Of a stretch of 64,000 nt of DNA, positions 42,815 to 52,209 are shown in pieces. Within the stretch, counting starts at the first letter, position 1; each line of letters begins with the position of its first letter. The notes under the pieces are model-generated. The model had not been told where the DNA came from. It did not search any database and worked only from the letters and a program-made list of their open reading frames with translations. Origin of the DNA: GCA-002050365 sp964237235 (GTDB lineage: Bacteria; Acidobacteriota; Blastocatellia; Pyrinomonadales; Pyrinomonadaceae); NCBI GenBank assembly GCA_964237235.1, contig CAXSGY010000003.1, positions 186,001-250,000 of the forward strand, given 5' to 3'. A program made the translations under genes and the position numbers.

Positions 42815-43495
42815 ATGAACCCGATTTTACGAACCGACAATTTATCGAAAACTTACAAGATTGGAAAGGTCGAAACGCACGCTCTGCGCGGCGTTTCAAT
42901 ATCGGTCGAGCCGGGCGAATTTGTGGCGATAATGGGACAATCCGGCTGCGGAAAATCAACCTTGCTGCATCTTTTAGGCGGTTTATTATCACCGACGAGC
43001 GGCGACATAATCATTGACGGGGAAAATTTATCGAAAATTTCCGATGCCGAGCGCACCGACATCCGGCGGCGCAAAATCGGTTTTGTTTTTCAGCGTTTCA
43101 ATCTTTTCCCGACCCTGACGGCGGACGGCAATCTGCGGCTCGCCGAACGAATTCATCAGGGCAACGGCGACGGCAACGCCGACCGGCGGCGCGAAGTTTT
43201 AAGTCTTCTAAAGCTCGAAAATAAAATGAACAACAAGCCGCTCGAACTCTCCGGCGGCGAACAGCAGCGCGTCGCTCTGGCGCGGGCGATTGTCAATAAT
43301 CCGGCGATTATTCTGGCGGACGAGCCGACCGGCAATCTCGATTCGGAAAACTCGAAAATCGTCTTGGAAATGTTCCGCGAATTAAACCGTAAATTCAATC
43401 AAACGATCATAATGATTACGCACAACCCGGAAGCGGCGGAAAATTGTCATCGAATCATCCAAATGCGCGACGGGCGAGTCGTTGACGAAGAATAA
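42815..43495 (+). CDS. ABC transporter ATP-binding protein (LolD/MacB-like)
   Basis: 226 residues. Walker A GQSGCGKSTLLH (about 40-51), Q-loop VFQRFNLFP, signature LSGGEQQRVALARA and Walker B IILADEPTGNLDS: the LolD/MacB subfamily with its typical insert. No permease gene is adjacent. The neighbourhood of lipoprotein and LolA genes suggests it drives lipoprotein release or a similar envelope export; partner permease unknown. Confidence 0.9.
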   Translation: MNPILRTDNLSKTYKIGKVETHALRGVSISVEPGEFVAIMGQSGCGKSTLLHLLGGLLSPTSGDIIIDGENLSKISDAERTDIRRRKIGFVFQRFNLFPTLTADGNLRLAERIHQGNGDGNADRRREVLSLLKLENKMNNKPLELSGGEQQRVALARAIVNNPAIILADEPTGNLDSENSKIVLEMFRELNRKFNQTIIMITHNPEAAENCHRIIQMRDGRVVDEE

Positions 43496-43503
43496 TTCGT
43501 TTT

Positions 43504-43628
43504 GGAGCGCGGACGGAAGCGTCCGCATCGAGCGCGAAAGCGCGAGACAAATCGCCGCGATTAAGTTGCGCGACGGCAATCAAACAACGTCGTCGTCGCT
43601 CGGTTGGCGGATGAGTCGTCCGCGCTCC
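43504..43628. repeat. 125-bp MITE/REP-like element with 12-bp inverted ends
   Basis: Begins GGAGCGCGGACG and ends CGTCCGCGCTCC, a perfect inverted repeat. Inside are a GCGGACG-GAAG-CGTCCGC hairpin (43510-43527) and GCGCGAAAGCGC. It is much richer in GC than its surroundings. No coding potential; lies between the ABC ATPase and a small membrane protein gene. Confidence 0.75.
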
Positions 43629-43709
43629 CTTTGACGCGCTTTTTGCAAAATTACGCTCTGTAAATTAAACTCCGCAAAAATCTGTGATAATCTGAGAAAT
43701 AATTTTCAG

Positions 43710-44015
43710 ATGATCGCTTCGATTAAAAATTTTATTCAATGGCGGCACGAGCGCGGAACGTGGCAATACGATGTTTTTTGCCTTTTGATCGTCGCGTTCA
43801 TTTTTCTTACGCCGAAGGCGTGGTTCGATAAAAAAGAGCGGCTTGCAACCCAAACGGCGCGGCTCATCGTCAAAGCTCAAGACTTCTCGCTGGACAAAAA
43901 CGAATTGGAAAGGCGTGTGAAAGAGTTAAGCGGCGACAAAGACGCGCAGGTTCTCGATTGGCGCGAAACGAAAAACGCCGCCGGCGAAACCATCTACGAA
44001 ATTGACATTCGTTAA
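43710..44015 (+). CDS. Single-span membrane protein, unknown
   Basis: 101 residues: a short polar N-terminus, one membrane helix (around 20-37, FCLLIVAFIFLTPKAWF) and a charged C-terminal part predicted helical. No motif recognised. Ends 17 bases before the lolA-like gene and may be co-transcribed. Confidence 0.6.
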   Translation: MIASIKNFIQWRHERGTWQYDVFCLLIVAFIFLTPKAWFDKKERLATQTARLIVKAQDFSLDKNELERRVKELSGDKDAQVLDWRETKNAAGETIYEIDIR

Positions 44016-44032
44016 AGAGGATTAATTATTTT

Positions 44033-44746
44033 ATGAAATCATTTTTAAAAATCGGTTTGACGGCACTCGCCGTCACTTTACTTTTCAGCGCGTTTACTGC
44101 AACCCAAACAAACGCGCAGGCGGGCAATCCGCTGCCGGAAATTTTGCGGCGAATGGATAATAACAACAAAGCTCTGACGACTTTGCAGGCGAGTGTGAAG
44201 ATGGACAAATACAATTCGCAGCTGGATGAACACGACGTTACCGAAGGAACGGCGAAATATCTGCCTCTGAAAGGACGTGACGCGCTTGTGCGAATTGATT
44301 GGTCGAAACCTGTTCAGGAATCGCTTGCCGTCGTTAATAAACAATATGTAATGTATCGTCCAGGATTAAAGCAAGTAATTCAAGGAAATGTCGAAAACGC
44401 GAAATCCGGCGGCAAAGGCGCGAATAACGCGCTGGCTTTTATCAATATGTCGAAAGAGCAATTAAAAGCCAATTACACTATTAAATACATCGGACAGGAA
44501 ACCGTCAGCGGCGGAACGCAAACGTGGCATCTCGAATTAACGCCAAAAAATGCCACCAATTATAAATTCGCCGACCTTTGGGTTGACGGGGACGGAATGC
44601 CGATTCAAGCGAAAGTAACTGAAAATAATAACGACACGACAACCGTTTTTCTTTCTAACATAAGAAAAAATGAAACGCTTAAAACTGATGTTTTTGTGAT
44701 AGATCCGAAAAAACTTCCGAAGGGAACAAAAATTATTCAGGGTTAA
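44033..44746 (+). CDS. lolA: LolA-like outer-membrane lipoprotein carrier protein
   Basis: 237 residues. Signal peptide at about 1-29. The mature part has the open beta-barrel LolA/LolB fold features (LPEILRRMDNNNKALTTLQA and later WHLELTPKNATNYKFADLW). LolA shuttles lipoproteins through the periplasm; related proteins of this fold in Acidobacteria have less certain roles. RBS AGAGGA precedes the ATG. Confidence 0.8.
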   Translation: MKSFLKIGLTALAVTLLFSAFTATQTNAQAGNPLPEILRRMDNNNKALTTLQASVKMDKYNSQLDEHDVTEGTAKYLPLKGRDALVRIDWSKPVQESLAVVNKQYVMYRPGLKQVIQGNVENAKSGGKGANNALAFINMSKEQLKANYTIKYIGQETVSGGTQTWHLELTPKNATNYKFADLWVDGDGMPIQAKVTENNNDTTTVFLSNIRKNETLKTDVFVIDPKKLPKGTKIIQG

Positions 44747-44774
44747 AAGTCCGGCGAAAATTCAATTTTTCAGT

Positions 44775-44807
44775 AAAGGCTCTGAGACGCATTTGGTCAG
44801 AGCCTTT
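44775..44807 (+). terminator. Intrinsic terminator after lolA
   Basis: Perfect 11-bp stem AAAGGCTCTGA / TCAGAGCCTTT (44775-44785 and 44797-44807) followed by a short T run, 29 bases past the lolA stop. Confidence 0.75.
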
Positions 44808-44881
44808 TATGCGGATTTGAAAAGAATTCTCTTAAAACTTATAATTTTACGTTTGGGATTTTGAGGAGAATTTAGAGAAAA

Positions 44882-45907
44882 ATGCCAAAGGCAAGCAGCT
44901 TCAGCCGATTCACGCGCGGCGTTAAACACACCATCAAAGCATTCGCTTCGACCAAGCATCCGGTTTTAGTTCATATCGTTCCGATGCGCCGATGCAATCT
45001 CGCCTGCACTTATTGCAACGAATTTGATAAAACGAGCGATCCGGTGGCGATTGATGAAATGCTGAAACGCATTGATAAACTGGCGGAATTCGGTTCGTCG
45101 GTGATTACGATTTCCGGCGGCGAACCGATGATGCATCCGCAGATTTTCGAGATTATCGCCCGCATCCGGCATCACGGAATGATCGCCGGACTTATTTCCA
45201 ATGGTTATTATTTTCAGCCGGAAAAGGTGAAAAAACTCAACGAAGCCGGACTCGATTATCTGCAAATTTCGATTGATAACGTCACGCCCGACGACGTTTC
45301 CAAAAAGAGTTTAAAGGTTTTGGATGCGAAGCTCGTCAACCTGCGCGATTACGCGAAATTTAAAGTCAACATTAATTCGGTCGTCGGCGGCGGCGTGGCA
45401 AATCCCGAAGAAGCGTTGATTATCGCCAACCGCGCCGTCGAGTTGGGATTTTCTTCGACCGTCGGCGTGATTCACGACGGCGACGGTTTAAACAAAGGTT
45501 TGACCGCGCGCGAAAAAGAAGTTTACAAAGAAATCAAAGCCAAAGGCACGCGCTCTTACGCGCGTTGGAATTGGTTTCAGGACAAGCTCGTCGAAGGCGG
45601 CGAATACGATTGGCGTTGCCGCGCCGGAGCGCGTTATTTATACATAGACGAGTTCGGAATGGTCAACTGGTGTTCGCAACAGCGCGGCACGCCCGGCATT
45701 TCTTTGATGGAATATACACACGCTGATATGGAGCGCGAATATATTACCGAAAAATGGTGCGCGCCGACCTGCACGATTCAGTGCGTTCACCAGGTCGGGC
45801 ATCTCGATGCCTGGCGCGATCCGCAAATTTCTCTCTCCGATTTTAACAAACGCGGCGGCAAAGGTTTGAAAAAAGAAACTGTCGCGCAAGTTTTGAGCGC
45901 AGATTAA
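44882..45907 (+). CDS. Radical SAM protein with SPASM-like C-terminal cysteines
   Basis: 341 residues. The radical SAM cluster motif CxxxCxxC is at Cys38, Cys42, Cys45 (MRRCNLACTYC). Next come SGGEP (78-82) and the C-terminal cysteines Cys246, Cys264, Cys293, Cys297, Cys301 that could hold extra iron-sulfur clusters, as in SPASM/twitch enzymes. Upstream Shine-Dalgarno GAGGAG is strong. Such proteins modify peptides or other substrates by radical chemistry; no precursor peptide gene is seen nearby. It is a single-gene unit with no obvious partners. Confidence 0.8.
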   Translation: MPKASSFSRFTRGVKHTIKAFASTKHPVLVHIVPMRRCNLACTYCNEFDKTSDPVAIDEMLKRIDKLAEFGSSVITISGGEPMMHPQIFEIIARIRHHGMIAGLISNGYYFQPEKVKKLNEAGLDYLQISIDNVTPDDVSKKSLKVLDAKLVNLRDYAKFKVNINSVVGGGVANPEEALIIANRAVELGFSSTVGVIHDGDGLNKGLTAREKEVYKEIKAKGTRSYARWNWFQDKLVEGGEYDWRCRAGARYLYIDEFGMVNWCSQQRGTPGISLMEYTHADMEREYITEKWCAPTCTIQCVHQVGHLDAWRDPQISLSDFNKRGGKGLKKETVAQVLSAD

Positions 45908-46023
45908 AATTCAAATTTTTCTTGCCTTTATTTTCGCCCTTAAAGGCAATCGCTTGACTAACCTTTTGGCATATCCGATTCTATTTAAACGGCTTTAAAA
46001 ATTTAACAAGGGAAGGTAGATCA

Positions 46024-46428
46024 ATGGCAGAAAATACGGCAAAAAATTTTATAGACGCGCTCGGTAAATTAGAGGCGGAACGCGATTTGGAGACAATCGT
46101 CGGTTTATTCAGCGACGACTGCGAAATCGGCAACGTCGTGACCGAAGATAAAAACATCGGCGCGAAAGAATTTTGGACCAGCTACCGCGAAAGTTTCGGC
46201 GAAGTGCGCTCGACTTTTAAGAACGAAATCATTACCGATTCGACCGCCGCGCTCGAATGGACGACGAGCGGCACGACCGGCAGCGGACACGAATTTGAAT
46301 ACGAAGGTGTCAGCGTTTTAGAAATTGACGGCGATAAAATCACGCGCTTTCACGCTTATTTTGATCCGAACAAGCTCGGCAAACAAATCGTCGCCGACGA
46401 CAAAACGGAGGCGCAAAGCAATGGCTGA
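46024..46428 (+). CDS. SnoaL-like/nuclear transport factor 2-fold protein
   Basis: 134 residues with the NTF2-like pattern: ETIVGLFSDDCEI near 25, RFHAYFDPNKLG at the end. No signal peptide. Such proteins are often small ligand-binding or isomerase-like enzymes. The stop overlaps the next gene's start by eight bases. Confidence 0.75.
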   Translation: MAENTAKNFIDALGKLEAERDLETIVGLFSDDCEIGNVVTEDKNIGAKEFWTSYRESFGEVRSTFKNEIITDSTAALEWTTSGTTGSGHEFEYEGVSVLEIDGDKITRFHAYFDPNKLGKQIVADDKTEAQSNG

Positions 46429-46642
46429 AAAATTGAAAAAAGGCGACGCGGTCGAATGGGAAACTTCGCAGGGCAAAACCAGCGGCACGGTGAAAAAAAA
46501 GTTGACCAAGCCGACCGACATCAAAAGTCATCACGTCGCGGCTTCCGAAGAGAACCCGGAATATTTGGTCGAAAGCGAAAAATCCGGCAAGCCGGCGGCG
46601 CATAAATCCGCGGCTTTGAAAAAACTAAAAACTAAAAACTAA
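46421..46642 (+). CDS. DUF2945 (hypervirulence-associated TUDOR domain) protein
   Basis: 73 residues from the ATG at 46421, with GGAG at 46407. The DUF2945 pattern KKGDAVEWETSQGKTSGTVK is clear at the N-terminus; the protein ends with a Lys/Ser/Ala-rich basic tail whose last codons are part of a heptamer repeat (AACTAAA). The ATG overlaps the SnoaL stop. Function unknown. Confidence 0.8.
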   Translation: MAEKLKKGDAVEWETSQGKTSGTVKKKLTKPTDIKSHHVAASEENPEYLVESEKSGKPAAHKSAALKKLKTKN

Positions 46643-46653
46643 AAACCAAAAAC
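46617..46653. repeat. Period-7 repeat overlapping a gene end
   Basis: AACTAAA-type heptads run from the last codons of the DUF2945 gene into the terminator. This shows that the repeat expansion contributed to coding sequence (residues KKLKTKN). Confidence 0.6.
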
Positions 46654-46685
46654 GAAGCAATTTTATAGAAAAATCGCTTCGTTTT
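46649..46685. terminator. Bidirectional terminator between DUF2945 gene and pyk
   Basis: AAAACGAAGC (46649-46658) pairs with GCTTCGTTTT (46676-46685), followed by T or A runs on both strands. Confidence 0.7.
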
Positions 46686-46700
46686 TTCTATTGCCCAAAA

Positions 46701-48149
46701 TTAACGGCGCGGCACGTTTTCGCCGACCGTCCAGACAATCACCGAACTCGACACGCCCAAGCCGGAAAGTCTGCCCGCCATCATCACGATTGTTTCGCCT
46801 TTTTCGATGACTTTGGCTTTTAATAAAGTCGCTTCGCCGTCTTTGAGAATCGCTTCGGTCGTCGGCGCGGCATCGTGGCAGAGCGGTTCAACGCCCCAGA
46901 TTAAAGCGAGTTGGTTGCGAACTTCGTCGGTGTTGGTCAGCGCGTAGGTCGAAAGACCCGAACGAATCGAAGAAAGCCGCCGCGCCATCAAACCCGATTC
47001 GGTGAAGACGGCGACTTTTTCGGTTTTAATTTCGCGGGCGCAAATCGCCGCCGCTTTGCAAATCGCCAGCGAAGTTCTGCCGGTCGGCGGTTCGCTGAAT
47101 TTTACCGGACGCTTTAATTTGGTAGTTTCGACCCGTTCGGCGGTGTCAATAATGCGTTTCATCGTGGCGACCGATTCGATTGGATATTTTCCGGCGGCGG
47201 TTTCCGCCGAAAGCATCACGGCATCAGTTCCGTCCCAGACGGCGTTGGCGACATCCGAAGCTTCAGCGCGCGTCGGGCGCGGATTTTCGATCATTGACTG
47301 CAGCATCTGCGTCGCCGTAATCACGAATTTATCGTTCATCACGGCTTTTTCGATAATCAATTTTTGGTAAACCGGAACGAGTTCCACGCTCGTTTCTACG
47401 CCTAAATCGCCGCGGGCGACCATCACGCCGTCGGTTTCTTCGATAATATCGTCGAGATTTTCGATGGCTTCCGCCTTCTCGATTTTGGCGACGAGCATCG
47501 GTCGTCCCCATTTGCGCTTGTTCAGTTTTTTGATTAAATCCTTGACTTCCTTGCAGTCCGAACCCTGCCTGACGAACGACAGCGCGATGTAATCAACGTC
47601 CTGCGTCATCGCCCATTCCAAATCCTTTCGGTCTTTTGCCGTCAAGCTCGGAATCGGCAGCTTCGTGTTCGGCAGATTAATTCCTTTGCGCTCCGACAAA
47701 ACGCCGCCGTTGACGACAATCGTCGTGACATCGGTTTTCGTCACTTTTTTTACTTTCAATTCGAGCGCGCCGTCGTCGAGCAAAATTTTATCGCCTTTTT
47801 TGACGAGCTTCGGCAGCTCTTTAAAGTTCGTCGAAACTTCGCCCGAATTGCCTTCGATGTCGCGCGACGTGATGACAAATTCGGCATCAATTTCCAAAAC
47901 AACCGGCTTGGCGTTTTGCAGCAGTCCGGTGCGGATTTTCGGTCCCGACAGATCAACCAAAACGGCGAGCGGTCGGTCGAGATTTTTCGCCGCCGCCTTC
48001 GCCATTTTTATCGTTTCGGCGTGTTCGTCCCAGGTGCCGTGCGACATATTGATTCGTACGGCGTTTAATCCGTTTTCGATTAACGATTCGATAATTTCCT
48101 GCGTGTTGGTCGCCGGTCCCAGCGTCGCCAAAATTTTTGCTCTTCTCAT
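46701..48149 (-). CDS. pyk: Pyruvate kinase
   Basis: 482 residues. Converts phosphoenolpyruvate and ADP to pyruvate and ATP, last step of glycolysis. Motifs: MRRAKILATLGPAT at the start, NMSHG, ETDGVMVARGDLGVET and TATQML. Domain order A-B-A-C complete. Downstream gene pair converges from the other strand. Confidence 0.95.
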   Translation of the reverse strand: MRRAKILATLGPATNTQEIIESLIENGLNAVRINMSHGTWDEHAETIKMAKAAAKNLDRPLAVLVDLSGPKIRTGLLQNAKPVVLEIDAEFVITSRDIEGNSGEVSTNFKELPKLVKKGDKILLDDGALELKVKKVTKTDVTTIVVNGGVLSERKGINLPNTKLPIPSLTAKDRKDLEWAMTQDVDYIALSFVRQGSDCKEVKDLIKKLNKRKWGRPMLVAKIEKAEAIENLDDIIEETDGVMVARGDLGVETSVELVPVYQKLIIEKAVMNDKFVITATQMLQSMIENPRPTRAEASDVANAVWDGTDAVMLSAETAAGKYPIESVATMKRIIDTAERVETTKLKRPVKFSEPPTGRTSLAICKAAAICAREIKTEKVAVFTESGLMARRLSSIRSGLSTYALTNTDEVRNQLALIWGVEPLCHDAAPTTEAILKDGEATLLKAKVIEKGETIVMMAGRLSGLGVSSSVIVWTVGENVPRR

Positions 48150-48205
48150 TGGAAATAGATTTTAGCGCGAAATTCTTTTAAGTAGAAATCGCGCATTGGA
48201 ACTGA

Positions 48206-50152
48206 TTACTTAAAACTTTTAAGTTTCTTCAAATAATTTCTGACCGTTGCGACAAACGTCGAATGCGACCACGTGAGCGGCGATACCGAAATGGCTTCGC
48301 CCGTTGTCGGATTAACCTGTTCGGCTAAAACGCCCGACGGCAGCGCGCGTTTGATTGTCCATTCCAAAATCTCCAACGCGCCTTTCAAATGCGATTTTTT
48401 TCTGGCGGCGGCGATGCGAAAATCAGCCAGCCAGAGCGTGCAGATAAACCACGCATTGCTTTGCGAATTTTCCGAAGCGCGCATATACGAATCGTTTTCA
48501 AACCTGGCGATGCCGCCGATGTCCGACTTTATCCAGAGATTTTTTTCGACGGCGCGCATCGTTTTGACGATCATTTCGTCGTCAGGGGCGAAACAACCGA
48601 AATAAAACGCGCCGAACAAAGAAGCGTCAATCGTTGTGTCGGCTTCAAAATAATCGTCGCCGTGAAACTGCAGAGCGCGTAAAAATCTGCCCGTCTCGCG
48701 GCTATAGAGATGTTCGCGCATCGCTTCAACGATTTCCGTCGCCGCCGTTTCGTATTTGGCGGCGCGGTCGATTTCGGCGAAAAGCCTTGCGAAATTCGCC
48801 GCTGCCCGCAGACCGCCGACGACCGACGCGCAGGTGAACGTGTGAATGCCGCGCCGGTCTTCCCAGAGATTCCAGCTCGGCGCGGGTAAATTTGTTTCCT
48901 TATGACGAAACACAGTCATAAAATCGGCGCAGCGGACGATTAGTTGATTATAGAGACGGTGAACGAATTCGATGTCGCGGTATTGGTCGTAATGCTGCCA
49001 CAAAGCCCAAATCACCAGCGCGGTTTCGTCTTCCTGAATCGGCACGAGCTGTTTTCTGCCGAAAACGTCCCACGCCGCGTGCCAGCCCGACGCAACCGTC
49101 CCGTCGGCGTTGTATTTCTGCAAAAAGTAGCCGTTCTCGTGAACGATTTTTCCGCACAATTCAAAAAATTTGCGCGCCGAATGCGGATAGCCCGCCAGGT
49201 CGAGCGCGTTGGCGACGAATGCGCCGTCGCGCGTCCATAGATAGCTGTAATGATCGGTCGCGCGTTCGGTGACATCCGAATCGTTCGCCGCCAAAATCGC
49301 GCCGCCCTGGTCAATCTGCGTGTTGACGATCAGAAGCGAGCGTTTGTAAAATTCGACGATTTCCGGCGATAAGTCGGCGAAATCAGTTTCGTCCTTGTTC
49401 ACCCAAACGCGCCAGTAATTTTCCGTGTAATCGAAATATTTCTGCGGACGCTGTTCGATAATGTGCGCGTTCAAACGGGCGACTTCTTCGTGCGAAAATC
49501 CGGCGGCGATCCAGTAGAAAAATTCATAAACTTTCCCTCCTTCAAGCGCGAAATGCAGCCCGACGGTCGAATCCACCGAGCCTTCGGTAATCGCGCCGCC
49601 ACGCAAAACGCCGTCTTCCGCGTCGCGCCACGTTCCTTCCTGATCGCGAAAGGCTTTTCTGCCGGTCGAAAAAACGTCGAAATGCGGCGCGGTATTAATT
49701 AAAAAATAGCGGTGTTTTTTGTAATGAATAAGGGCGAAACTTTCCGGGTCGTAAAACGCCGTGTCGCCGACTTTATTTTCGTATATGCGAAAATCGTGAT
49801 GCAGAAAAACGCGAATTTCCCGCCGCGTGTTTTTTAGATTTGTGACGCGGACGCGCCGCAGAAAAATATTTTCGTGGCTCGCCACCGTATCGTTGCAGAT
49901 AATCTCGATGCCCAAATTTTCATTCGTCAAACCAACGTCGGTCACGAGCGTTTCCGACAGATATTTTAACTCGCGCTGCCAATCGTCCGAAAAAACCCAC
50001 GAAAATTCGCCGTCGGTCCACACGCCGAACCGAAACGGATAACCTTCCGTATGATTTTCCTGTCCGACGTGCGGAAAATAAACGTCGCGAATTTGATATT
50101 TGTTGTCGAAAGTTACAAGTAATGAGCCGTTGCCGACCGGAATATCGCGCAT
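48206..50152 (-). CDS. GH15 glycoside hydrolase (glucoamylase/trehalase-like)
   Basis: 648 residues. An N-terminal beta-sandwich domain (about 1-250) and an (alpha/alpha)6 barrel typical of GH15 proteins. Seen are YLWTRDGAFVANALDLAGYP, the first catalytic Glu region with QEDETALVIWALW, and SPLTWSHSTFVATVRNYLKK at the end. No signal peptide, so it likely acts on cytoplasmic polysaccharide or trehalose. It shares the minus strand with pyk. Confidence 0.9.
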   Translation of the reverse strand: MRDIPVGNGSLLVTFDNKYQIRDVYFPHVGQENHTEGYPFRFGVWTDGEFSWVFSDDWQRELKYLSETLVTDVGLTNENLGIEIICNDTVASHENIFLRRVRVTNLKNTRREIRVFLHHDFRIYENKVGDTAFYDPESFALIHYKKHRYFLINTAPHFDVFSTGRKAFRDQEGTWRDAEDGVLRGGAITEGSVDSTVGLHFALEGGKVYEFFYWIAAGFSHEEVARLNAHIIEQRPQKYFDYTENYWRVWVNKDETDFADLSPEIVEFYKRSLLIVNTQIDQGGAILAANDSDVTERATDHYSYLWTRDGAFVANALDLAGYPHSARKFFELCGKIVHENGYFLQKYNADGTVASGWHAAWDVFGRKQLVPIQEDETALVIWALWQHYDQYRDIEFVHRLYNQLIVRCADFMTVFRHKETNLPAPSWNLWEDRRGIHTFTCASVVGGLRAAANFARLFAEIDRAAKYETAATEIVEAMREHLYSRETGRFLRALQFHGDDYFEADTTIDASLFGAFYFGCFAPDDEMIVKTMRAVEKNLWIKSDIGGIARFENDSYMRASENSQSNAWFICTLWLADFRIAAARKKSHLKGALEILEWTIKRALPSGVLAEQVNPTTGEAISVSPLTWSHSTFVATVRNYLKKLKSFK

Positions 50153-50266
50153 AAGCTGAAATTTTCAAGTTTCGAGAAATTATTAAATGTGAATTCTACA
50201 CTAAATTTATTTGAAAGAAGAATTGAAAGAAAATTAAAGCGGTGCAAATTGTTATACTAGGAAATT

Positions 50267-52126
50267 ATGGCGGAAGAGAAGAAAAAGAAAATAAATTACT
50301 CCGGCGCGTGGGCGGAAGCGAAAATTTTGATTTGGAATTATCGCTGGCGGCTTTTGATCGGTTCGATTTTAATGTTAATCAGCCGCGCCGCCGGAACGAT
50401 TTTGCCGGCTTCGACTAAATATCTGGTGGACGACGTTTTCGGGCAGAAACATTACGGCTTGCTAAAGTGGATTGCGCTCGCGGTCGGCGTTTCGACGATT
50501 GTTCAGGCGGTCGCTTCGTTCACGCTTTCGCAGGTTCTCGGTGTCGCCGCGCAGAGAGCGATTACCGAAATGCGAAAAAGAGTGCAGACGCACATCGAGC
50601 GTTTGCCGACTTCGTATTTCGATTCGACGCAAACCGGACAACTGATTTCGCGGATTATGAACGACGCGGAAGGCATCCGCAATCTGGTCGGCACGGGTGT
50701 CGGGCAAATCGCCAGCGGACTTTTGTCGGCGATGGTATCTTTGGGCGTTTTGTTTTATCTGAATTGGAAAATTACTTTAATCACGCTGACCGTGCTGATT
50801 ATTTTCGGCACGGTTTTAACCTACGCTTTTCGCAAATTGCGTCCGCTGTTCCGCGAGCGCGGGCAAATTCAGGCGGAAGTTACGGGACGGCTGAACGAAG
50901 GTTTGGGCGGCATCCGCATCGTCAAAGCCTACACCGCCGAAAAGCGCGAAGAATTGTCGTTCGCCCGCGGCGCGCACACGCTTTTTCGCAACATCGCCAA
51001 ATCTTTAACCGGCGTTTCGGCGACCGGCGCGTTTTCGTCGGTCATCATCGGCACGGTGGCGATTGTGATGATTTATTTCGGCGGCAGCGCGGTCATCGCC
51101 AACCTCAATGATCCGGCGGCGGGAATGACTTCCGGCGATTTTGCGATGTATATCGCGTTCACTCTGAATCTCGTTTTCCCGATTGTCGAACTCGCCAACA
51201 TCGGCACGCAAATTACCGAAGCATTCGCCGGATTAGACCGCATCCGCGAAGTTTTTCAGATTAAAACCGAAACCGCCGAAGACGACGCGCGCGCCTCTCT
51301 GCCGCAAGTTCGCGGCACGATTGATTTTGAAAACGTCTATTTTGAATACGAACAAGGCGTGCCGGTTTTGAAGAGCGTTTCATTTCATTCGGAAGCCGGA
51401 ACGACGACCGCGCTGGTCGGCTCAAGCGGTTCGGGCAAATCAACGATTTTAAGTTTGGTCTTGAATTTTATACAGCCGACGAGCGGTAAAATTTCGATTG
51501 ACGGGCGCGATTTGCAAACGGTCAAGCTGCGCGATTACCGCAGTCATCTCGGCGTGGTTTTGCAGGACAATTTTTTGTTCGACGGCACGATTCTGGAAAA
51601 TATACGTTTTTCCAATCCGCAGGCGAATTTAGAGCAAATCAAACAAATGTGTCTGGTTGCCAACGCCGACGAATTTATCGAAAAATTTCCCGACGGCTAT
51701 CAAACGATTGTCGGCGAGCGCGGCGTAAAATTGTCCGGCGGGCAACGCCAAAGAATCGCCATCGCGCGCGCGCTTTTGGCTGATCCGAAAATTTTGATTC
51801 TCGACGAAGCGACTTCTTCGCTCGATTCGGAAAGCGAAGCGTTGATTCAGGAAGGCTTAAACAATCTGCGTAAAGGGCGCACGACGTTCGTCATCGCGCA
51901 CCGCCTTTCGACGATTCGCGCGGCTGACCTGATTCTCGTCGTCGAAGCCGGAGAAATTTTGGAACGCGGCACGCACGACGAATTGATTGAAATGAGCGGT
52001 CGCTATAAACAGCTTTACGATAAACAATACCGCTTCGAGCAAAACTTATTCGTTAATCCGGGCGAAGATTTTACATCAGCCGCGTCGCGCGCCGCGAACG
52101 AAAAACTGAAAGCCACTCGGTTGTAA
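50267..52126 (+). CDS. ABC transporter with fused membrane and ATPase domains (MsbA-like)
   Basis: 619 residues: six predicted membrane helices (about 20-330) then the nucleotide-binding domain with GSSGSGKSTI, VLQDNFLFDGT, LSGGQRQRIAIARALL and ILILDEATSSLD. A half-transporter that would homodimerise to move lipids or drugs. AGGA Shine-Dalgarno before the ATG. No partner gene. Confidence 0.93.
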   Translation: MAEEKKKKINYSGAWAEAKILIWNYRWRLLIGSILMLISRAAGTILPASTKYLVDDVFGQKHYGLLKWIALAVGVSTIVQAVASFTLSQVLGVAAQRAITEMRKRVQTHIERLPTSYFDSTQTGQLISRIMNDAEGIRNLVGTGVGQIASGLLSAMVSLGVLFYLNWKITLITLTVLIIFGTVLTYAFRKLRPLFRERGQIQAEVTGRLNEGLGGIRIVKAYTAEKREELSFARGAHTLFRNIAKSLTGVSATGAFSSVIIGTVAIVMIYFGGSAVIANLNDPAAGMTSGDFAMYIAFTLNLVFPIVELANIGTQITEAFAGLDRIREVFQIKTETAEDDARASLPQVRGTIDFENVYFEYEQGVPVLKSVSFHSEAGTTTALVGSSGSGKSTILSLVLNFIQPTSGKISIDGRDLQTVKLRDYRSHLGVVLQDNFLFDGTILENIRFSNPQANLEQIKQMCLVANADEFIEKFPDGYQTIVGERGVKLSGGQRQRIAIARALLADPKILILDEATSSLDSESEALIQEGLNNLRKGRTTFVIAHRLSTIRAADLILVVEAGEILERGTHDELIEMSGRYKQLYDKQYRFEQNLFVNPGEDFTSAASRAANEKLKATRL

Positions 52127-52158
52127 TTTTTACGAATCAAAGCGATTACCTTAGAAAA

Positions 52159-52190
52159 GAAAAGTCCTGCGAAATTTCGCAGGACTTTTC
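52159..52190. terminator. Palindromic bidirectional terminator
   Basis: The 32 bases are a perfect palindrome (GAAAAGTCCTGCGAAA and its complement) with T runs on both sides, between the ABC exporter (+) and the Tes/MSS-like gene (-). Confidence 0.8.
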
Positions 52191-52209
52191 TTCTTTGGTA
52201 TTTAAAGGT

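Noticed and set aside
42815..44746. Complete Lol lipoprotein export system
   Set aside because: A LolD-like ATPase and a LolA-like carrier are close together, but no LolC/E-type permease gene is found here, so the system is not claimed.
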